Positions 32,849-45,826 of a stretch of DNA of 64,000 nucleotides are shown here, one piece after another (position 1 is the first letter of the stretch; the number at the start of each line of letters is the position of its first letter). The translations under genes were made by a program, and so were the position numbers. The notes below the pieces were generated by a model, which saw only the letters and a list, made by a program, of their open reading frames with translations, was not told the DNA's origin and did no database searches. The stretch is from assembly GCA_946122785.1 (NCBI GenBank), contig CAMGYJ010000011.1:43736513-43800512 (forward strand), read 5' to 3'. This DNA is from Linum tenue (Eukaryota > Streptophyta > Magnoliopsida > Malpighiales > Linaceae).

Positions 32849-35800
32849 CTAGTCAATCCAAAAAGAAGTCACCCTTTCTCTTCCAAGCACAAACATAACC
32901 TCTGCTTTAATGACAACCAGAACATCAGTCAAACCCCTCGCTTTCTCCCCATACATCCTACAGCACCTTTCTCTCCACATCTGACTAACCCAGGACTGCC
33001 AGATAAGCCTTCCTGTCTCTACCTCCTCAGTTTGCTTACCAAACTTCTCAATCAACCATGAGATCATTTCCCCCCAACTCTGGAACAATGGGATCCGCAA
33101 ACAACCTGCAAACAAGCTATCAAGGATCTGCCTAGTGAAAGGGCAGTGAGCAAACAAGTGCTGTCTGCTGCTCAATACCTGCACCACAGAGAACACAATG
33201 CAAGGGCCCTTGATAGCCCCATCGTTGCATCTTGTCTCTTGTGTGTATACTATCTCTGTTCACCAACCAAGTGATCAATCGATTCCTGGGAATGGCCACA
33301 CCTTTCCAGAGCAGTTTCCACCAGGCAACTTTCTGCTGAGAAGGCCTTAGAAGCTGCCATACTCTCTTTATAGAGAATCTGGGCATAGGTAAGCCATCCA
33401 ACAGCAAAACATCATTTCTGCTCGATATAAATGGGGCAAGTCTACTTCTGAGCTTTAATAAGTTTAACCAGTTCCAGGACCCTGAAGTACAGGTATAAGT
33501 CCACAAGCATTGCCCTTTCAACTTATATTTGTGAATCCAAGCAACCCACAGAGACCCCTCCTGCAATAAAACCTGCCAGACATGCCTTGCAGCACAAGCA
33601 TAATTCCAGGTACTCATGTCCCTAAAACCAAGCCCTCCCTCTTCCTTAGGGTAGGTGATATTCTTCCAAGCCACATTGGCTCTGATTTTTACCCCTCTTT
33701 CCACTCCCCATATAAATTTACTACACAATCTTTCCACTTCTCTAATCACTGCTTTGGGAAGGAGAAAAACAGACATCCAAAACTGATTCAGACTATAGAG
33801 CACAGTACCCACCAATTCAATCCTGCCAGCATAAGACAAAGATTTGGATTTCCAAGCAGTGATTCTAGCAACTATTTTCTCTATAAGGGGTTTGCAGGCT
33901 GTTAAGCTCAGTTTTCCAGAGATCAGAGGCACCCCCAGGTACCTAACAGGGAAATCCCCCAACTTGTAGCCATATCTATCAGCTCTAACTGTCCTCTCCT
34001 CAAGTGATAACCCTCCAAAGTAAATTTCACACTTACTAGGATTAGATTTAAGGCCAGATATCTGTCTAAACTGATGCAAGATTCGTTGAAGTTCCTGAAT
34101 CCCATAATTGGAGGCATCACTAAAGACCAAAAGGTCATCAGCAAAGCAAAGATGGGTGAGATTTATCCCCTTACACATGGGGTGAAAAGGAAATCTCCCA
34201 GCAGCAGCTGATTTATCAATCAAGCAAGTGAAAACTTCCATGGCAACTGTAAAAAGGTAAGGGGACAGGGGGTCTCCCTGCCTGAAACCTTTTTTTGCTG
34301 GAAAATACCCCACCAATCCACCATTAAAGCAAACACTCAACATTGGGGTACTGACACACATTCTAATCCATGTAATAAATCTCTCAGGGAACCCCACACA
34401 TTTAAGAACTTGAAAAATGAATGACCAGTCCACCGAGTCAAAAGCCTTCATTAGGTCAATTTTGAGAGAACATCTAGGGGATATTTTGTTATGGGAGTAC
34501 TTACTAACCAGTTCATGAGCCATTAGGATGTTTTCCCCAATTAATCTTCCTTTGACAAAGGCAGTTTGGTTTTTACTTATCAGGGCAGGGAGCAATGGGC
34601 TTAAACGATTGGCAATAAGCTTAGATATGCACTTGTACAGAATATTGCAGCATGAAATAGGCCTAAAGTTCCTCATTTCATCAGGGTTGGGGGTCTTAGG
34701 AATCAAAGCTAATATTGTGGCATTCACCTGTCTAGGCAACTTATCTTGTTCAAAACAGAATTGGATAGCAGCAGTTACCTCTGAGCCAATAACTGGCCAA
34801 GCATGTTGGAAGAAGGCCGCAGAGAAACCATCTGGACCAGGGCTTTTGTCCCCATCCATTTTGAATATGACATCTTTGATCTGCTCCTCTGTAAAAGGAT
34901 CACAACAGCCTGCAGTTTGCTCCTCAGTAATCTTCCACTTCAACAACCCTGAGATATACTCATCAGTTTGGCTTACAACCTCAGAATCCTCCACCCCAAG
35001 GAGTTTTTCATAGAATTGGATTGCAATTTGGGACATCTCCTCAACATCCTGTATTTTTTCCCCCTGCTCATTTTTTAAGACTCTGATTGTACTTCTCTTT
35101 TGCCTAGTTTTTATAGATCTGTAAAAGTAGGCTGAGTTAGAATCACCTGTCTTCAACCAAGTTTCCCTTGACTTCTGGTGTAGAAAAGATTCTTCATCAT
35201 AGCATAAAGCCCTCAGTTCCTGCTCCAACTGAGTCACTCTGGCAAAATTCTCAGTTGAAGGGTTTGCCAACGCCTCCTGCTGCATAACCTGAACTTCAGC
35301 TTCTTTGCCTCTAACTCTGTCCCTCAAATCCGAATACTCCACTTTATTTAATTTCCTCAACAGATTCTTCAAATTCTTTAGCTTCTTGCAGACTCTAATG
35401 AGTGGATGACCTGTCACTCTACTATGCCATGCTTCTGCCAACAAACCATCAAATTTAGGATGCCTAATCCAGAATTTGAAAATTTTGAATGGTTTGGGCA
35501 AGGTCTTCATGGAAGCATTAGTGTCAACATACAGGGGACAGTGATCTGAAACCCCAGGGGTTTGGATATGGACTTTACTATCCTTCACCTTGTCTAACCA
35601 TTCAAAGTTCACAAGCACCCTGTCAAGTCTCTTGGCTATTGGGTTTGCAGACTGCTTATTCAGCCAAGTAAACCAAGGCCCTGTGGCCTGATGCTCTTCC
35701 AACTCCAGCTCATTAATCCAGGCATTGAACACCATCATTTTAGAATTAGCTGCTGGAGAGTTAGATGCCTCTGCAGGATTTCTGACATCATTGAAGTCCC

Positions 35801-36119
35801 CCAAAACAATCCATGGAGCCTGTGCCACTTGAATTCTCTTCAACTCATTATAAAGCTCCCTCCTACTATTCTCTTCATTTGAAGCATATACCACAGTACC
35901 AAAAAATATTTGCTGCCCTCCTACCATAAACTGAATAAATTGATCAGAAGCATGTAAGACAGTAAGCTGAATTTCACTCTTCCAGAGTAACCATATCCTC
36001 CCCAGGCCACTAGAATTGTGCTGAATTCTCTTCTTCCAATCTGGGAATCTCTTCTCAACTAGTTTGTCTGTTTCAGAGGATCTTATTCTAGGTTCTAATA
36101 TTGCTACTATATCTATACT
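32849..36119 (-). pseudogene. LINE ORF2 main part (endonuclease, RT, zf-RVT), continued from 50229-50154
   Basis: ORF2 begins at 50229 (MKILTWNTRGFKAEGKY), is interrupted by the retrotransposon and resumes at 36119 (IDIVAILEPRIRSSE). The endonuclease has GRIWLLWKSEI, VLGDFNDVRN and SDHCPLYVD. The RT has NFRPISCCNILYKCISKLIA, IDLMKAFDSVDW, KKGFRQGDPLSPYLF and the catalytic LCFADDLLVFSD. The zf-RVT has CVLCGAGIE and HLFAHC, but a frameshift near 33175-33190 (in a CAGCAGACAG run) separates them. The last part (frame 33196-32849) ends VTSFWID. Apart from the insertion and the frameshift, about 1,100 codons are undamaged, which implies a young LINE. Confidence 0.88.
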
Positions 36120-36751
36120 ATATTTGTAGACACCACTTTTTGTCCGGGTTAAAACCTTTTTACTTAAATAAAATTTAGTTTTTATTGAAGATTTGCAATA
36201 GCGAGTTAATTGATTTTCAAGCTAAAACATATTGATATTGCTCGAGATTGGTCGTGGTCGCCATAACTTGACGAGATTAAGCAATAGCAAATCTTGATCG
36301 ATACGATTCGATGGTGAGAGTCAGCTTCTTTTGCTTTGATTAGACGAGCGAGACATGGACTTCATTTTGTTATCATATGAGCTCGATTATTTTCTTAAAA
36401 CGGTGGGTCTAGTGAGGATTGGACTCAACTTTGGAACATTAAAGATAAAGAAGTAAAATAACAATCTTATTAAAATAAATTCCAATTACATGTACAGATA
36501 CATTACTACAAAGTTGTTACATAAATGACCTTTAAAACTGTATAAATAAAAGAAATTGGGCTCAAGTCAAAGCCCAACCAAAGAGGCAACTGTCAACAAA
36601 AGTCAAAGCTGGCCAAACTGATCCGTTGACCTGTTCTGACCTAACCCATGACCAATCGAACCCAAAACCCAAACCTGGTCCAACCAATGACCCAAACCCG
36701 GTCAGACCAAATTGGGTATTCTAGCTTGCTTGCTGCCTAAGCAGCCTCTTT

Positions 36752-36760
36752 CTATAAAAA
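36752..36760 (+). promoter_or_regulatory. TATA box of LTR copy 1
   Basis: CTATAAAAAGAGCCC about 630 bp into the LTR; the same motif is at 46454-46462 in copy 2. It fits an LTR promoter on the plus strand. Confidence 0.5.
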
Positions 36761-39254
36761 GAGCCCTTTGGGCACTTACAACGGGGGGCTTCTCTGAAAA
36801 ACCAAACTCTGCAAAAGCACCCCCTGCAGACTCCCTCTCTTCTTCTTCTTCTTCATCTCTTGATCATTCCCAAACTCCTTCCCTTCCAAAACACACAGCC
36901 ACAGCCTGAAACCCTCTTCCACTTCTTCCACCTTCTTTTTCCAACCACAAGCCCACCACAAAGAGACAACTTCTTCTTAACGAAACTCTGCAGAAACAGG
37001 GACACCCTCTTAACCCCAACAGAAACAGAGCAGAACAGAGAGAACAAAACTCTGCAAAATCCCACTTCCACTCATTTCTTCTTCTTTCTTTTAGCAACAC
37101 ACAAAACATACACAAGGAAAAGAGATAGCAATAAGACAATCTCATTCTACTTCCTTCTACTCTTAGCCGATACACCACACACACAAACAGAAGCCAAAAA
37201 CAAATCCAAAAAGGACAACAAAAAAAACCTCACTACAAACATCCTCCCCTGCCGCCAACATCAGCAAAAGCACAAAGGAGGTAGCGGACAAAGAAGCTCA
37301 GAGAATCAAGGAGAGGGAGAATCATCACCCAAACAACAAAAAAGGTCAAAAAGGTTGGTAGTCACTAAAAATCATAAATCATCATCCAGTATCCATATAA
37401 TGCTTAATCCAAGCTGTACAAATCGACTTAGATCTCTAAAAGCAATCCAGCTAAAATTAACTCCAACCAAATTATAAGATGGTTAATCTCACCACCATGA
37501 TAACAAAATAAACAAACAAATCGGATTTTTTCTTGCTTTCTTTACAAGTTCATTATAGTTCTTTCTATACCTATATATTAGCTTTTGTCATCTACTTCAT
37601 TGTTTCCACTTATCAGTATTTCCATTGATCAATCATATCACATGTTAGAAGCTACACGTTTCCTATATGTGTTTCGTTTTAGTAGTTTTACTTAGCTTTC
37701 CACCACATATACAACTAAGCTAACATCAAAACACATAAGCTACAATAAACTTATAGAAATCTCAGATTTGAAAGATACCATATTCGCACAAAATTCCAGT
37801 TATAAACACAAGATTTCCATATGATTTTTCAAGCCATAAACTTCAAAATCCAAAAATTACTATGAACACCATAAACTTATAAACTAAACCCACTTTACCA
37901 AAACCATAAACACTCGTAGAGAGCATAGTCTCAAACCAAGACTAGCAACTACCATGATTTCTCAAATTATAGTCCAAAACCAACCCCAAACCGAACACCA
38001 TTATCACAAAGCTAATTTCCAGATTCACACTTACACGTACCATCAATCCCCAAATTTAAACCCATAATACACAACGATACAGATATGTAAACCCATTTTT
38101 AAACCACTAGATAGGAAATCTTACGCTTACAAACAACCATATTCGCAAATAAAAACAGTTATAAGCACAAACTTCCAAAACCAAAACTTTCCACCACAAA
38201 CGCTTCTATAACCAAAAGTACAAACCACAAACCGAATTTCCAGGTTATTAAGCTCCATCACCAACCATAAACGCAGAAATCCCAGCACTACCATAAAACC
38301 TCATATTTTCATATTCAGACCCACAATCTATCACATAAATACCAACTTTCTGGAGTTCCATACCATGAAAAGAAATTTTCAGGACTATAAACCACCACTA
38401 GCGAATCAAACCCAGCTAAGAAACGACCCAGAGAAACAAAAGCTTACCAAAACAGAGTTCACTCATCTTGTCTTTGTCGCCGCCGGAGAAGCTCGGAGCT
38501 GCCGTTGTTGACCCTCTTTCCTTCCTTCGCCCTTTCCTCGTCCCCCTTTCAACAAAACCCAAAAAAAGGAGCGAAATCAGAATCCAATCGAAGAGTAAAT
38601 AAACCAAAAATTAAAAAGAGGGGTCGAAACCCTCACCCGTCACTGCCAGGCCTCTGTCGTCGGCCACCTTATCTCCTTCGTCCAATCACAAATCAGAAGC
38701 CCCAACTGACGATATGCCGGCGGTGCCGAGAGTGAAACGTCGGCGCCTGCTCCATCTCCTCCTTCCTTTCCCACTCACCTCCATCAAAAACCCAGGAAAT
38801 TTATTCAGAACCCCCAAACCTAGCAAAATCGAACCTTAAAATCAACATGCAACCTTTTAAAGAAAGCTTACTTTCGTCGTTGTCTTCGCCGGCGACCACC
38901 TGGTTACAGTGGCCGTCGATCTGCCTGTCGTCGGGCCCTCTACTCGTCTCGACAAAGAGGAGGAGAGATGGTGTTTTGGGCGAGACGAGAAAGAGAGCAA
39001 GTCGGAGATAGGATCGGAAGGGAGAAACAGAAGGAAGAGCGAATTGAGATTTGGTTTGTCTGGATTTTCTTTCTTCATTTCGGTTTTGCCATGGGAGAAG
39101 AGAGGAGCGGCGGAAATAAGCTAGGGTTAGGGTTTGTGTTACTAACCACAATTATATCCTCTGCCCGCTAAAACGACCCCGACGTCGTCGTTTGACGCGT
39201 TTACCACCAAAAACGACCCGAGAGAGTCCAAAACGCAAATAAAAAAATATATGC

Positions 39255-39335
39255 TCTTCTAGGATCGAACCGTCGACCTACAGTCAAGTTCATTTTTCAG
39301 TCAATAATTTAAACCACTAGGCTGGTCGCCTACCA
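39255..39335 (-). other. tRNA-like segment with A-box and B-box matches inside the LTR
   Basis: On the minus strand TAGTGGTTTAA (39319-39309) resembles a Pol III A box and GGTTCGATCC (39271-39262) matches the B box, at tRNA-like spacing. The T-arm stem does not pair well, so it is not a tRNA gene. The second LTR has the same sequence around 49353-49410. Could be a relic of a tRNA-derived SINE or chance. Confidence 0.3.
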
Positions 39336-39622
39336 GTTGTACACAAATTAATCTCAGTTAAATTGAACTTAAATAACCATAATACTGATTTCTATAAGAA
39401 TCATTAACTTCATTTGAATTAGTTTCCTGCATACGTATGTTTCTTTTCTAAAAATCCTTAATACGAAAAGACATGCTCGCTAGAACGTGAGATCATGTAA
39501 CCAATAAATAATTAAGTCATCACACTAATATTATCTTCAAAGAAGAAATGCAATATCTAAACTTACACGATCAATAGAAAGTGTAAGGTTTTCTCTTTTC
39601 AAAACCGATCAATATCATCGAA

Positions 39623-39660
39623 CTACGTGGACTTTGATCCCGATTAAATCGGGTACGTAG
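39623..39660. repeat. Conserved LTR palindrome (TACGT ... TACGTA)
   Basis: CTACGTGG, then CCCGATTAAATCGGG, then TACGTAGGC. Similar TACGT-flanked hairpins recur in LTRs of plant Ty3-type elements. Second copy around 49714-49751. Confidence 0.5.
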
Positions 39661-40057
39661 GCAACCAATAGGTTCGAGTCCAACTAACTAAAAAACCTCT
39701 TTCTTTAATTTTGAGATTTTACATCAATAGATGTATGCTCAAATTGTAATAACAAAATACTTAAATTAATCGAATACAATCATTCGCAATAAGCTACAAA
39801 TAATAATACACCCAACCTTTAAAAACTTATCGATTTAGGTAGTACCCATTTGGGGCGTTGTGGGGTGTGAATACACTTCCCCACATGTAACCGTACTCCC
39901 GAACCTAGAACAATCTAAAATTCGCAGACCAGAATTCTGGTTTTAACAAAAAAATTAAAACCGGAAAATGGTGTTCGACCCACCCCAAAGCACGGTCGAT
40001 GGCGACTCCGATCTATTCGCGACGGATTCCCCCGATCGCGAGGGGGCGGTTGCGACA

Positions 40058-40655
40058 ATATTTATTAATCTTCTTTAGTATAGCTGTATACTTACCCTCT
40101 GCCTTAAAACCTCTTGTGTTCCAGGTAAGGATTTTCATCTCTTACCCCTTCCCTTTCCACCTTTTCCTCCTCTCCTTGGTTGAATAGGCACCAGAGGAGA
40201 ATCAACCCAAACTCTCTTTCCCTTGTCAATTAATGGCTGCCTGTTCTCCTTCCCTTTATCCCCCTGAGATGCCTGTGAGCAAAGATTCCCAGTTAATGGT
40301 GACCTACTGCTTACAGACGATTGTTCAACAGCAACAGGACTCCCACCTAGAGGTGATGATCCCATCACTATTTGAACAAAGCTCAGAGGGGAGCCCCCAA
40401 TAGAAAGGCCAGGGACCACATCAGTCTTAGCACTAGTCTGAGAGTCTAAATCAGCACCCTGTATCACTGACTCCCTCCCTTCCTCAGTACCAGGACCATG
40501 CTCAGTATCTATCTCAACCTCCATCACAACACCTGTTTCCTCAGCCCTTGAAACCAACTCCCCACCAGCTGCAGCAGTTGCATCAGCATCCAGTACTTCC
40601 TCTTCATCACTTTACATCTCATTCGCCGCAACACCCTGAGATTCAGCAGCCTCAT
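40058..40655 (-). repeat. Duplicated LINE segment next to LTR copy 1
   Basis: Base for base the same, as far as I can read, as 50149-50746: start of LINE ORF2 plus the C-terminal part of ORF1 including its TAA. It ends at CAGCAGCCTCAT, after which copy 1 changes to TGTATTTAATT (retrotransposon interior) while copy 2 continues with GGTTCTCC (LINE ORF1). Confidence 0.9.
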
Positions 40656-43600
40656 TGTATTTAATTATTTGCATTCATTCATGAAAGCTCTATACCCGAG
40701 CTATCCCTTTAGAAAGTGAAAGGAGTAGCGTGACTTCTACAATAGTAGGGGAATAACGTGAAACTTTCTAACCAAGTTGAACTCAAATCCGAGGTTGATT
40801 TGAGGTATCTGGCTAACTCGAAAGAGTTATAGTTGGATACAACTTGGGAGCCAATTCTTAGGAACTTCTCACCCAACATATAGTCACCTTATAAAGCCGT
40901 CCAAAACTTATCCAAGAGCCTACCTTAAACCTCATAGTTAAATCATCCAAGAACTTAAGGTTTGTGTAATCGGTGTCATGTTTGTTATACTTTTGATGCA
41001 TGTTTGCCTATAACTTGATAAATTGTGCTTTATCAGTTATTCATAAATTATGTGGGTCAATTATACGCAAAAAAATTTCTAATCTTTTATTATCATTCTC
41101 CATTTAGCTCTTGTGTAATTATCAAATGAATTTCACAAGTATTCATGTATCCACCAAAAATCTATATTGCATACCACATTCATATCATTTAGCATGATTA
41201 TCATACATTCATCTCATTTATCAACATTGCGGAATTTAACCATAATAAATCAAGAATTCTCTAAAATTGTTCATCCACGAGGATAAAGTCAACCCCTATG
41301 TACCAGATCCAAGGTTGTGCTCATTCTAGATGAAATTCGATGACAGCAAAAGAAGTCAACGGTACCTGGAAAAAATGAAATGACAAGTTGCTATGATCGC
41401 AAGGAATCTATCAGAAATTTTGAAGAAATTATTCGTTCAAACATCAATAACCCATGCCCAATCACGGAGATCAGTAAGCCTACTATAAGATCGAGCTTGA
41501 TTTGAAGATGATGTAGCCCTGCATAATCAAATAAATGTGAGATACTTCACCATATTGAAGAAATGTACCAGCATTTGCTTCATACTAAGGAATAAAGAGT
41601 TGTTTGTATTTCCATATGTTTGGGACATTGTGTAATTGCTACCAATCTAGATTTAGATGTTTGCATCAATGGTCCTTTTCTTTTCAAAATGATTGCATCT
41701 CTTCAAGATATTTTTTTAAAAATGAATTTTGCTCCTCTGAAATGGGAACCTTAAAATTGCATTTCATGTTTCCAAGTTAAGCCATGAGATTTTCATATTA
41801 AGAAAATATATACATCCCACTGGTGTCGAGTGATTATAAACACTTCATGAGTGTCAAAACTTTTGCACCCCACTAATAATCAGATTGTGCACACCTTACT
41901 GGTATCGAGAGTTTGAGCACCCCAATGGTGTTGAGAGTGTAAACACCCCACTGGTGTCCATAAATAATGCGAGCTAAATAGTCAAAGGGTGTAACGAGGA
42001 TACGAAACTAGGCTGCTTATAGAAGCTTGTCAATACCATAACCGATATCATCTATCAAATTAAGGCTCGATTAGAAAGGAGGTTGATTATCCAAATCATG
42101 GTCCATAACCACCGATATGCCGACATCATAATAGCCAAATTCTCACAAAGCCCAAACGGCCAGAAGATTGAGGAGGTTGAATGATCCAATTTGACAAACT
42201 CACATCATCAGTTGAGGTTTTAAGGAGACAAGAAGCCTCGTTGTCCAAATGTCTACATTCCAAAATCTGAATTGTGGGATATTCAAGCGCAAAAAGCGTT
42301 CAAACGAAGAGTCCACATACAAAAAGGAATTCTTCAAAAAAAAAAAAAAGGAATGGCCTATTCACCATAGCCAACAAGAAGAAGCTCCCACAAAGGTCGA
42401 CATATTGACAAGTTTCTAACATTTTGATGCTCGTACACAGATTCGGAAGAGTCAAAATGACAACAAGTATGGGGCATAACAAAGTCAAGTAAGTCCCGCA
42501 AAAAAAAATGCAAGGAAAAGAAAATCATAATAAAAAAATAGAAAAGCTTTTGGGACTTACATATTATATGCCCCTTACATGAGCATTTGAAGTAAAAACC
42601 ATTCAGACTCGTGACGAAAAATTGTTGGCTACCTCTGCTAATAGGCCTAAGAGATCATTTTGGGTTTACCTCAGGAGTGCGCAGTGCTCATCCTCTCAGT
42701 TGGCAGGGTCTATACACTCAAGTGAAACTATACATCAAATTAATCAGCCTTCCAAGCTGAAAGGGCATTTGTCTCCCAAGTGCGAAGAAATAACACAAGA
42801 AACCCTTAAAAGGAAGGGCCCCCAAGCCAAAAATGTCAGCATACGCTTAAAGTACATCCCTATGATCATCCTCATTATCAATCACTTGAAGTCTCACATT
42901 CAAGTCAAACAAGAATCCCCATGATAGAAGACTTTGACGACCATCACTACATCGTACAAGGGTTTTCAGCATTCATCATTTCGAGATCCGATGAGAAGTC
43001 AAAGTTTGCGTCATACCCATATCTCCTTACCCATCCTTTTGAGGTCAAACATGGATCTCAACAAGTGAGAATATTTCCATAATCAAATTTTCTACTCAAA
43101 TGATCTTGGATACTGATTACTCAACCCCACCTCTCCGAACCAAGTTTCAAGACAAGGGGGCAACTTGAGCCAAATATATATCCACAAAGATGCCTGAGAT
43201 GAGCCACCATTCTCGATTAAAATGAAACTTCCTCGACAAAGATCTCCTCAATCCATCAGTTGATCTCATACTTTGGGGGCAAGCCAAATATCCCTCCACA
43301 AGAAACTTTTTACGACAAGAAGGGATGATCTCATATTTCCATCAACCCGTCTCATACCTTGGGGACAAGCCAAATATCCTTCAACACGAAGTTTCACATG
43401 ACTAAAGTCAAATTCCATATAAATTTCCTTTACCCTCCTCTCATTTGGGGAAAGTAAACTTCTCAAAACACGAGAACTCTTACGATTGGAACCCATATAG
43501 AAAAAGAGCCTCATTTCTGGAAAATTCAAGAAATCCCACAACAAGACCATACAAAGATCGCTCGAACTCTCCATGATCATCAAACCTAGTCCTCAAGCGC

Positions 43601-45339
43601 ATTTATCCATCAAAATGATGACCAAAATCTTGATAGTAGCCGAAGTGTCGTATACTCGAAGCACCCATAGGAATGAGTGAGAGTGAAATTGACCGTAAAA
43701 GTGAGAATGAAAGCGAGGGCTTATGGATATTCTCATGGCTTGGCTTATAAAAAAGGTTTTTAAACAACGTGGCAATAACCACACAAGAACTAATTTTTCT
43801 CAAATTGCACACACTTCTCTAAAGCAAGGCTTTGATTTCTATAATTATGTTCCCATTACGCTTTCTGAAACGAGATTTTACAAACATTGTTTGCATTCAT
43901 CTTAAGTCAAGATTGGCAAAAGTTACACTTTGTTTTAAGGAGTGGGAAGCAAGTAACATCTTCTCGGGGGCAAATTGGTGCAACCCAGCAAAGAAAGAAG
44001 TTCAAACACTCAGAAAGTGGGTTTCCTAACTCTCCAAATCATGAGCAAACAAGAAACCTTAGAGATATTGAATCACTCCGTTCAAGCTATCCTACTAGTC
44101 AGTCAAATCATCCTTAAAGCGGCTTGGATAAAAGGGACTCATGACTACCTATATACCATGATTACTCAAGAGAAGAAGCGTAGAACCGTAACTTGAGCAA
44201 CAAGCAACCCAGAGCTGGCACCAACAGGACATACCTGAAGATAGAAGTGCCCAAATAACAAGATACAACCTATAGGATGAAGAACCTCAAAACCTCACAA
44301 GTCCAACTACTCATGTTTCCCACCACTTCATGAAGAGATGCCAAGATACCCCTATTTTATTGGGCCAACGGGTCAAGCAAACTATCCTTCGACGAAGTAT
44401 TTTCTATCTCACACCCCCGGAGGAGGCAATCAAGCATGTCTAGAAAACCGACATCAACAAGACAATACCCCGAAATGACAAATTCCTCTTCCACGAAATG
44501 CTCGCATATCAAGAAGATCGAACTAAAAGATGACTTTATATCGAGGCCACCATGCTACAAAAAACCTCCTGAAACATCAACCTACCAAGAACATCTCATG
44601 AATAAGAAAATCATATGGCTAACACATCAGCCACTCAAGCACTAGTGTCCGAGGTGGACAAAGTAGAGGACCAACCTTTCACCAAGTTCCAGAAATGCCA
44701 TACCTTGTGCTCACTGAGTATATAAAAGAGGATAAACTAGATGGCAAGCCCAGTACCTCGAGATAGTGACACACGCCAACGGAAGAAAGCACCCATGTCG
44801 ACAGTATATGCTACCCCATCGCGAGCACGACCAAGGATCAAGTTTACTAAAAGGGAATGACATATTTTCCTTGTAGATGATCGATTTAAGAGAATCCATG
44901 AAAAAAAACATCAAGACCATGTTGAGGGATTATACTCTTTCTTTTGCATACCCTTGAGACATCATCCTATAACTCATCATACAACCTTTTTCGAATGCAC
45001 TTCACACGCATCGAATGGCATCATTCTCGATGCACTTCAAACTCATCATATGGCATCATCTCAAAAAATTCATAGCCAAATTGAATATCATTCATTCTCA
45101 AAATTCATTTAAAGTAGATGTACCCTTCCAACATATCTCATCACAACATTGCATCATATCATATGACAAAATACCTTGCATTGCACATCATGGTGAAGTC
45201 AAATTCAAATCTTTACCAATATCAAGTTTGGCACATACCTAAGATCTACCTAAGACTTTACCAATTGCTTGTTTCAACCACTCGTGATCAAGTTAAACTT
45301 TCACATATCCTCGTGAATTTTACCACCATGATACACATG

Positions 45340-45715
45340 ATCAAACAGGCTATACCGCCACAAAAAAAAATTCAAATCAGGCTATATTGCCACGAACAAA
45401 ACCCCGTTTAAGCTATACCACCATGGGAACGAGAAGAACCAAACCAGGCTATACCGCCAAGGAACCAACCAAACCAAATCAGGTTATAACGCCATGGGGG
45501 CAACATAGACCAACATCAGGCTATACCGCTATGGGACCACGAATCCCAACTAGTTTGAACCACCATGTTAACAAAACCCAAATCAGGCTCTACCGCCATG
45601 GGACAAAAAAAACTAAACAAGTCCATACTCTAAACCAGGCCATACCGCCATGAGAGTAAGCAAGTCCTTTTTGCTATACCGCATGGGAACAAACAAGCTA
45701 TATCGTCGCTTGAAT
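45340..45715 (+). repeat. Degenerate minisatellite (CAGGCTATACCGCCATGGGA)
   Basis: About ten diverged units of roughly 30-40 bp, each with a version of GGCTATACCGCCATGGGA followed by an A-rich spacer. Located just upstream of the polypurine tract. Confidence 0.85.
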
Positions 45716-45810
45716 TGATTGATACTTTGTTTAGCTTTTAACAATATCTAAACCGGCAAAAAATGGTGATTTCAGATAACTTTGTATACCTCTCATATAC
45801 CAAGAGATAT

Positions 45811-45826
45811 ACAAAGGGGGGGCAAC
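45811..45826 (+). other. Polypurine tract
   Basis: ACAAAGGGGGGGCAAC immediately before the TG of LTR copy 2. The GGGCAAC ending is shared with the minus-strand element at 15799-15809. Confidence 0.8.

Larger units (their letters stand above)
36125..40057 (+). repeat. LTR copy 1 (3933 bp), structured like a solo LTR
   Basis: TG...CA ends, with ATATT directly on both sides (36120-36124 and 40058-40062). The LINE continues on both sides. It preserves the empty site (GAGAGAAC at 37038-37045) of the MITE found in copy 2. Confidence 0.9.
40656..45826 (+). other. Non-coding interior of the LTR retrotransposon
   Basis: 5.2 kb with only short unrecognised frames and no retroviral-type protein motif. 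It ends with the polypurine tract. A short minisatellite built on CACCCCACTGGTGTCGAGAG lies at about 41815-41965. Confidence 0.7.

Noticed and set aside
36860..37477. 205-codon plus-strand frame in LTR copy 1 (and a similar one in copy 2)
   Set aside because: Low-complexity K/T/N/Q-rich, lies in LTR leader DNA, no domain. Conservation between the two copies only reflects their recent duplication.
41815..45715. CRISPR-like array
   Set aside because: Repeats are diverged and adjoining, with no constant spacer length, in a plant retrotransposon; they are minisatellites.
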